Assembly (NCBI GenBank): GCA_049999765.1
Contig: JBNGIQ010005253.1
Location: forward strand, 1 to 24,360
Length of the DNA stretch: 24,360 nucleotides
Reading direction: 5' to 3'
DNA from: Phaeoceros laevis
Lineage: Eukaryota > Anthocerotophyta > Anthocerotopsida > Notothyladales
Within the stretch, counting starts at the first letter, position 1; every line of letters starts with the position of its first letter. A program made the position numbers and the translations under genes. Below are positions 18,999 to 24,360 of this stretch, in pieces. The notes under the pieces are model-generated. The model did not search any database. It worked only from the letters and a program-made list of their open reading frames with translations, and was not told the origin of the DNA.

Positions 18999-19358
18999 GT
19001 TGCCACTCTGAATGGCTGGCAATTACAAGCACCAAACTCCTGTTCGCAATTCTCGATCCATTTCAATGCGATAGACCGGGGACAAATTGACTTATTGCAT
19101 CACGTACAAGTACCCGATTTCTGAATTTCCGTTCTGGCTGGAGGTGCGCAGGGTTTAGGGTTTTGGAATGCAAAGTTTGACCCAACTCTACAAGGCCCCT
19201 GTCAAGACCTAAGCTACGACCGCGTTGGACACGCTGGATAGGAATGTGATGCCTGGAAGGAGGATCATGCTAGCTGATGGTTCGGTTAACGTTGCACCTG
19301 GATGATCTTATTCTCGAGGCGCTGAGCAGCTCCGAGAGCTTGGGCAAAGCAAGAGCAA
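18999..19358. promoter_or_regulatory. Divergent promoter with double telo-box
   Basis: 360 bp separate the start codons of the minus-strand helicase and the plus-strand SnRK1 subunit. GGGTTTAGGGTTT at 19151-19163 is the reverse complement of AAACCCTAAACCC, two overlapping telo-boxes. Telo-boxes are known in promoters of plant ribosome-biogenesis genes, which fits the helicase. No TATA box is obvious on either side. Whether both genes use it is an inference. Confidence 0.6.
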
Positions 19359-20816
19359 ATGTTTGGTGAGGAGCCAGCAGAGAGGGTGGTGCCAACGAGA
19401 TTTGAATGGCCTCATGGGGGTCGCCGCGTGTATCTGTGTGGCTCCTTCACAAGGTGGCAGGATACGCAGCCAATGTCTCCTGTGGATGGCAGCCTTTCGG
19501 TCTTCCAGGTCGTTGTTGATCTTCCTCCGGGGTACCACCAGTACAAATTTATCGTGGACGGGGAATGGCGACACGACGATAGACAGACCTGCATGCCTGA
19601 TCCTCTGGGCAACGTCAACAATTGGTTGCTGGTCAAGGAGCCTGAGAACCCGCCAGCCCCAGTACCAGCCGCAGCTGCTGAAAGTCCTGCATTAGGAGCT
19701 AGTATGGAGGTGGACCATGACTTGAATCAGGCAAGGAGCTCACAATTTGCCTCTATTTCAGCGCACGCAGTGACGCTTGCTGAAGCAGAGGCGTCCCGGC
19801 AACGTATCTCTGAGTTTCTTCTTCGTCATTCGACGGCTTATGACTTGTTGCCGCAATCTGGCAAGGTGGTTACGTTGGACACAACGCTGCCTGTGAGGCA
19901 GGCCTTCCACGCCCTGTACGAGCAGGGAGTGGCGACAGCTCCCTTGTGGGATTCGGAGAGACACGAATTTGTTGGTATGCTGACTGCTTCTGACTTCATC
20001 GTGATTTTGCGGCAGTTCGGGAGCAACGGGGCCTTGCTGTCCGAGGAAGAGGAGCTGGACACGCACACTATAGCAGCCTGGAAGAAGGAGAAGCTAGCAC
20101 TTGTCCGGCAGGTAGACGGCACCACCGCACGAAAGCGACCTTTCTTGTTTGTCGATCCAGATTGCTCTCTCAGACAGGTAGCGGACATCCTGATGCAGCA
20201 TGAAATAGCGACTGTACCAGTTCTGCATTACGACGGCTCGGTGCCAGAGTTGCTGCATCTGGCTTGTCTGTCAGGCATACTGAAGTGCATATGTCGCCAT
20301 TTTAGGCACGTGGCTGGGACCCTTCCGCTGCTGACAGAATCTATAGGCGTCTTGCAGCGGTTCCAGCCACTCGGGACCTGGATTCCAGAGCTGAGTCCTC
20401 CAGGGTCCAGCAAGTCAGTCACCATGCTGCGGGCAGACGCACCGCTCGTAATGGCCCTAGCACTCCTCTTGCAAGTCCAAGTGAGTGCTCTGCCCATTGT
20501 TGACGACAACGGCTGCTTGCTGGATGTCTACTGCAGGAGTGACATCACCGCCCTGGCCAGGGACCGAGCATATACCCACCGCCCTTTGCATGAGTTCACG
20601 GTTGCCCAGGCCTTGCTAATAACGAATGAGGCTCAGGTTCCTGGAGTGAATGCCCGCACCCGGTGCCAGTTATGTCGACGTGCAGAAACTCTACGGTCAG
20701 TGATGGAACGGCTATCTCTGCCTGGTGTGAGGCGCCTGATTTGTGTGGAGGAGGGAACCCGTCGAGTGGAGGGCGTCATTTCCTTGAGAGATGTCTTCCA
20801 GTTCCTACTGTTATGA
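19359..20816 (+). CDS. SNF4: SnRK1 beta-gamma regulatory subunit (SNF4/KIN-beta-gamma), intronless
   Basis: 485 residues from ATG 19359 in one exon. SnRK1 is the plant AMPK/SNF1 energy-sensing kinase; the beta-gamma subunit is the plant form of its gamma subunit. Residues about 13-95 are a CBM48 carbohydrate-binding module (FEWPHGGRRVYLCGSFTRW, DLPPGYHQYKFIVDGEWRHD). From about 150 to the end there are four CBS motifs, with VATAPLWDSERHEFVGMLT, LLHLACLSGILKCICRHFRH, VSALPIVDDNGCLLDVYCR, RSDITALARDRAY and RRVEGVISLRDVFQFLLL. Length and order match Arabidopsis SNF4 (487 residues), which has many introns; here there is none, unlike every neighbouring multi-exon gene. No stop or frameshift is present, so it appears functional. 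No poly(A) tract or target duplication typical of a recent retrocopy was seen. Confidence 0.93.
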   Translation: MFGEEPAERVVPTRFEWPHGGRRVYLCGSFTRWQDTQPMSPVDGSLSVFQVVVDLPPGYHQYKFIVDGEWRHDDRQTCMPDPLGNVNNWLLVKEPENPPAPVPAAAAESPALGASMEVDHDLNQARSSQFASISAHAVTLAEAEASRQRISEFLLRHSTAYDLLPQSGKVVTLDTTLPVRQAFHALYEQGVATAPLWDSERHEFVGMLTASDFIVILRQFGSNGALLSEEEELDTHTIAAWKKEKLALVRQVDGTTARKRPFLFVDPDCSLRQVADILMQHEIATVPVLHYDGSVPELLHLACLSGILKCICRHFRHVAGTLPLLTESIGVLQRFQPLGTWIPELSPPGSSKSVTMLRADAPLVMALALLLQVQVSALPIVDDNGCLLDVYCRSDITALARDRAYTHRPLHEFTVAQALLITNEAQVPGVNARTRCQLCRRAETLRSVMERLSLPGVRRLICVEEGTRRVEGVISLRDVFQFLLL

Positions 20817-22599
20817 AGTGTTCTTAATGTATTCTTCTGCGAGCCTCAAGTTCCCGACCATGTCTCCAGAGTATTCAGGGGTCCACATCCGTCTTAGTGT
20901 CTCTCAGTATTTGCTGCTGGGATATGGTGTGAACTATGGCCTTGGTCTTCTAACTGGTGAAACAGGAAAGTTGTTGAAGTACCTTACCATGAACTGCAGG
21001 CCACCTAATTCACCAGCACTTTTTCCAGGAGGGTCGGGAGAGGTTTCCATGAACATTGGGTTGTAGCCCGCCATAAGGAATGGAGCAGCAGCTGTGCGGA
21101 CAAGTTTTGATGAGAGCTCCACCTTTGCTGTACCATATGCTTTTTCCGTTGATTGTTGCCAGACATTGACCAACAAACAATTGCCGGCTTCTTATTCTCC
21201 TGAACTTTGAGAGTTTTCATGTGAAGTGATTTTTTACTGTCGATCGGAAGACACCAGTAGGCCCTCCGCTGGCATCTGATGAAGATCGGAGATTTTGGGA
21301 TTTCCATGCAGTAACAGACTGTTCATTGGTTGTAACAATGAAAACTACAGAAACCTCCAATCCAAAAACTGTGTGGCTTTTTATGGTTTCTAAAAACATT
21401 GAGAGCTCCAGAACTGCCTAGTGCGTATGTTTCATTTTTTGAATTGAGAATGCATCCAATTTTTCCCTTGAGAAGAGGAAGAAGAAGCGACTATGTTACG
21501 AAGAGGAAGAAGAGGCTGTGTTACGTGCTTACGCGTCGACAAAACACACGTTGACAGAGAGGGTTATCATAGTGGAACCCAGAGCGCTATGATACGGTAC
21601 GCAATATGTAACTAAGCAATAAACACACCTCGCCATGCTCATTTGTTGCTAACGTCAGCTTCTGATTGAAGATAGGTGTAGGGGCTATAGAATTAACACA
21701 CGTTGTCTAATAAGAGGGATAGTTGTGACTGGCGATGGCTTGAGTCCACATTGCGAGGTACAGAGGTTAAACCTCAACTGCCTGGTGGTTGACTCATGGA
21801 ATCAGCTTAGGCTAGGTGCTGGGATGAATTTTGTTCGCAGTTGTCATCTGACTGGGTCTTCAATCTGTGATCAACTTCGTTTCAAGCATCTTTGAAGTAT
21901 TTGTCAGGACTGAAGCCAGAGCATTCCCCATTCTACTTCACAGATTGTTCTCTAGAACCATTTTCTGGCTCCTGTCTCTTGCTCTGGGAACCACCAGCAC
22001 CTTCTGCACTGCAGACTAGCTATTGAGGGTTACATTGCTGATGCTTCAGCAAACCACATGGCTGACTTCTGTGACTCGACCAGGTTTAGATTTTCCCGCT
22101 ATCCATATTGCCAACTGTAAACCCTGCAATGTTGCACCATGGTGCCTGTCAGGTATGGGCTTGTAAGGGATGGACACAATGACATACTCGCTGTTCTTCA
22201 ACAAGAACTTTTGGATGAGAGTACTCACCAGGGGTTGCTTGGGGTAAGCTCTTTGCTCTTCCCCACCGCTCATGAACAGGTGAGCTGGCCATGTCATCCA
22301 ATTGCAAAAGCAAGGAGGCGGCAAGGCTCAAAATGCACGTCCATCCCCTGTAATTGTAACCTTCTACTGTTAGGACAGATCAACAGGAAGTTGCGAAGAG
22401 CATAACTACAAGCCAGGACTCACCTCCGACACTCAAGTGCAATGCTGGAGTAGTAGCAAGTCGAAGCTGGTGACCACAACTGCTATCTTGCTGGCAAGAC
22501 TATCTTTGATTTAGCTGGTAAGAGCTTTGCAACAGAATGGATGCAAAATCCAGTGGATGTGACCTTGGAGTTTCGTACAAGTCCATTGCTGTACATCCA
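20817..22599. other. Convergent 3' region, no gene recognised
   Basis: It should contain the 3' untranslated regions of the SnRK1 subunit and, at the far end, of the PPR gene. A purine-rich tandem duplication lies at 21472-21524 (GAAGAGGAAGAAGA units of 28 and 25 bp). Short frames on both strands lack recognisable motifs or start context. Confidence 0.5.
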
Positions 22600-24360
22600 T
22601 CAGTCATCATCCCCACAGGAGCAGAATCCATTCCTGAAACGGTGTACGCGGTGAGCATCTCTGACCACAATTTCTCGCCTTTCAATGGAAGAAATGATTT
22701 TGGTACCGCTGTGGCAGTCATTGCACATCCGCAGGTTCTTAGTGACTAACAGAGTGGTCCCTTCTGGAGTGTTGAGGAGACCAAATGCCACTGCGAGCTT
22801 CTCGGCGTGGCCGCACAGTGCATCCTCTTTCTCCTGGTCAGACATTGTTTTCAACACTTGCCCAGTCCTTGGGACATGGCCTCCCAGCTTCACTCGGACA
22901 TTCAGGTTCTTGAGCCTAAACGAAGTATCCTCCCTCTTTTCCCCGACAGTGAACTCATGCACTTTGTTGTCTACTTCGATCACTGCCTTTGCAGCCTTCT
23001 TGTGCACACCTGCACATCTTCTCAGCTGGTCTATGCTATCCACATCCTCCCACCTTCCAGCATCTGCGTACATGTTTGTCATGAGCACATACCCAGAGGG
23101 ATGTGCAGGGTCTAGCTCCAGGAGACGGTCAAAACAGAGCCTTGCTCGCACCACATCCCCTTGTCTCCGGCATGCACTCAGCAGGGACATCCAACCAACA
23201 CAGTCACCTCCAAGTGACATGCTTCGCAACATCTTTTCTGCTGCGTCCAAGTAACCTGACCTGGCAAGTAGATCAACCATGCAGTTGTAGTGCTCGTCCG
23301 AAGGGCGTATGCCATAGTCTTGCACCATGGATTTGAAGTAGAGATGGCCCTCCTTCACTAACCCGACATGACTGCATGCAACAAGAAGACAGGTGAAAGT
23401 GGCTGCAGTAGGCACCACTCCTTGCCGTAGCATGTCCTGAAAACAGTGAATCGCCATCTCACTGTTGTTGTGCTGCCCGTATCCATCCATGAGCGCCGTC
23501 CATGTCACCACATCCTTGGTGGCCAATCTGTCAAACACACTGCGGGCCTTGTCCAGCTTACCGCATTTTGCATACATGTCCACCAAGGAGCTTGCCACAA
23601 ACGGATTCGTCTCCAGACCCCTTTCAAGGATGTGGGCATGCAGCCGCTCCCCTTCCTGTATGGCTCCTACGCTCCCACAAGCTTTCAGCACACTCACAAA
23701 GGTGATAGCATTGGCCGGCGCTGTGGCATCAAGCTGCATGCTGGCATAGAGGTTCAGGGCTTCCTGACCGAGCTCATGTTGAGAATACCCAGCAATCATG
23801 GCACTCCACGTCACCACGTTCTTGGTCGGCAAGCTGTCAAAGACGGTGCGGGCATCCACCAGGCTGTTGCATTTGGCATACATGTCCACCAGGGTACTCC
23901 CAACATAGACGTTTTCCTGAAACCCGCTGTCCACAACATCAGCATGCACCAGCCTGCCAGACGCCAAATCCCCAGCATTTGCACACGCCTTCAGGGCTGC
24001 CACAAAAACGTAGTCATTTGGATTGATGATGCCAGATTGCCTCATTCGAGCGTACAACTGTATTGCCTGCTCAGGCTGCCCATCCTCGTCATGTGCTGAA
24101 ATGATGGAAGCCCACACATGTGTGTCTAGCTTCTGCAATGTGTGAAACAGTAGGCTGGCTTCCACCAGACTCCCGCAGGCAGCATACATGCGAATCAGAT
24201 GGTTTCCAAAGAAGCAATCCAGCTCGTTTCCACTTCTCTCCTGAACCAGAGCATGAATCCGCCTGCCCACAAGCAGGTCCTTCTTTCTAACACACTCTTT
24301 CAGAAGACAGTACAACATATGGCTGGAAACCAAAGCCCTGGGCAGGAGAAGCAAGGCCTG
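22600..24360 (-). CDS. PPR protein, PLS class with E and DYW domains (5' end outside window)
   Basis: Open to the window edge, 586 codons visible; the upstream part, including the start, is outside. Such proteins bind organellar RNA and, through the DYW cytidine deaminase-like domain, edit C to U. Visible in order: several PLS triplets (GNHLIRMYAACGSLVEA, LVDMYAKCNSLVDARTVFDS, LVDMYAKCGKLDKARSVFDR, TCLLVACSHVGLVKEGHLYF), an E domain (VGWMSLLSACRRQGDVVRA, YVLMTNMYADAGRWEDV), and a DYW domain over about the last 130 residues. The DYW domain keeps the HAEK (HxE) zinc/catalytic motif, CNDC, and HRVHRFRNGFCSC. The PG box is degenerate (HKKAAKAVIEV where relatives have a PG). The protein ends CSCG-DDD then TGA, instead of DYW. 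No introns are seen, as usual for this family. It is related to the decayed copy at 737-2890. Confidence 0.93.
   Translation of the reverse strand, partial: QALLLLPRALVSSHMLYCLLKECVRKKDLLVGRRIHALVQERSGNELDCFFGNHLIRMYAACGSLVEASLLFHTLQKLDTHVWASIISAHDEDGQPEQAIQLYARMRQSGIINPNDYVFVAALKACANAGDLASGRLVHADVVDSGFQENVYVGSTLVDMYAKCNSLVDARTVFDSLPTKNVVTWSAMIAGYSQHELGQEALNLYASMQLDATAPANAITFVSVLKACGSVGAIQEGERLHAHILERGLETNPFVASSLVDMYAKCGKLDKARSVFDRLATKDVVTWTALMDGYGQHNNSEMAIHCFQDMLRQGVVPTAATFTCLLVACSHVGLVKEGHLYFKSMVQDYGIRPSDEHYNCMVDLLARSGYLDAAEKMLRSMSLGGDCVGWMSLLSACRRQGDVVRARLCFDRLLELDPAHPSGYVLMTNMYADAGRWEDVDSIDQLRRCAGVHKKAAKAVIEVDNKVHEFTVGEKREDTSFRLKNLNVRVKLGGHVPRTGQVLKTMSDQEKEDALCGHAEKLAVAFGLLNTPEGTTLLVTKNLRMCNDCHSGTKIISSIERREIVVRDAHRVHRFRNGFCSCGDDD

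Noticed and set aside
19412-20509. Long minus-strand frames opposite the SnRK1 subunit
   Set aside because: They are shadows of the GC-rich coding strand, whose plus frame is clearly CBM48 plus CBS.
20934-21176. 80-codon minus-strand frame downstream of the SnRK1 gene
   Set aside because: No motif or start context; it lies in the expected 3' untranslated region.

Overview
The window reads as nuclear DNA of a land plant. Genes have short GT-AG introns (about 50 to 180 bp), plastid and SnRK1 pathway families are present, and pentatricopeptide repeat (PPR) genes of the DYW class lie at both ends, one decayed and one intact. PPR-DYW abundance together with short introns suggests a seed-free plant (bryophyte, lycophyte or small-genome fern), but I cannot place it further. 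There is one short assembly gap (10 N, 3712-3721).

Layout. 1-735: short repeats and a perfect 67-bp-arm hairpin. 737-2890: a wrecked PPR gene whose middle has been amplified into six copies of a shortened two-motif unit. 2890-4475: no recognisable gene, but minisatellites and the gap. 4476-7184 (minus): a multi-exon gene for an unrecognised, probably nuclear protein (coiled coil, C2H2-like finger, AT-hook-like stretch). 7585-7698: a tiny Mutator-type foldback element with a 9-bp target duplication. 8245-9318: a single-exon receptor-like kinase domain that has lost most catalytic residues. 9564-10792: a seven-exon SWSAP1-like (RAD51 paralogue-like) ATPase. 10830-13465: a nine-exon, probably plastid protein related to lipid-A-disaccharide synthase, starting only 37 bp after the previous stop codon. 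14615-18998 (minus): a DEAD-box RNA helicase of the RH28/DRS1/DDX27 type with about 18 exons. 19359-20816: an intronless, full-length SnRK1 beta-gamma (SNF4/KIN-beta-gamma) subunit, divergent from the helicase across a 360-bp promoter with a double telo-box. 20817-22599: no gene recognised. 22600 to the window edge (minus): an intact PPR-E-DYW gene whose last residues are DDD instead of DYW.

The genes serve separate housekeeping functions: recombination, ribosome biogenesis, energy signalling, plastid glycosyltransferase-type chemistry and organellar RNA editing. I see no operon-like system. The most interesting points are the pseudokinase, the hairpin, the Mutator-like mini-element, the collapsed PPR array, the intronless SnRK1 gene, the unusual DYW terminus and the unrecognised nuclear protein. 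Exon boundaries were assigned by eye from splice consensus, reading frame and family alignment recalled from memory; no transcript evidence or database search was available.
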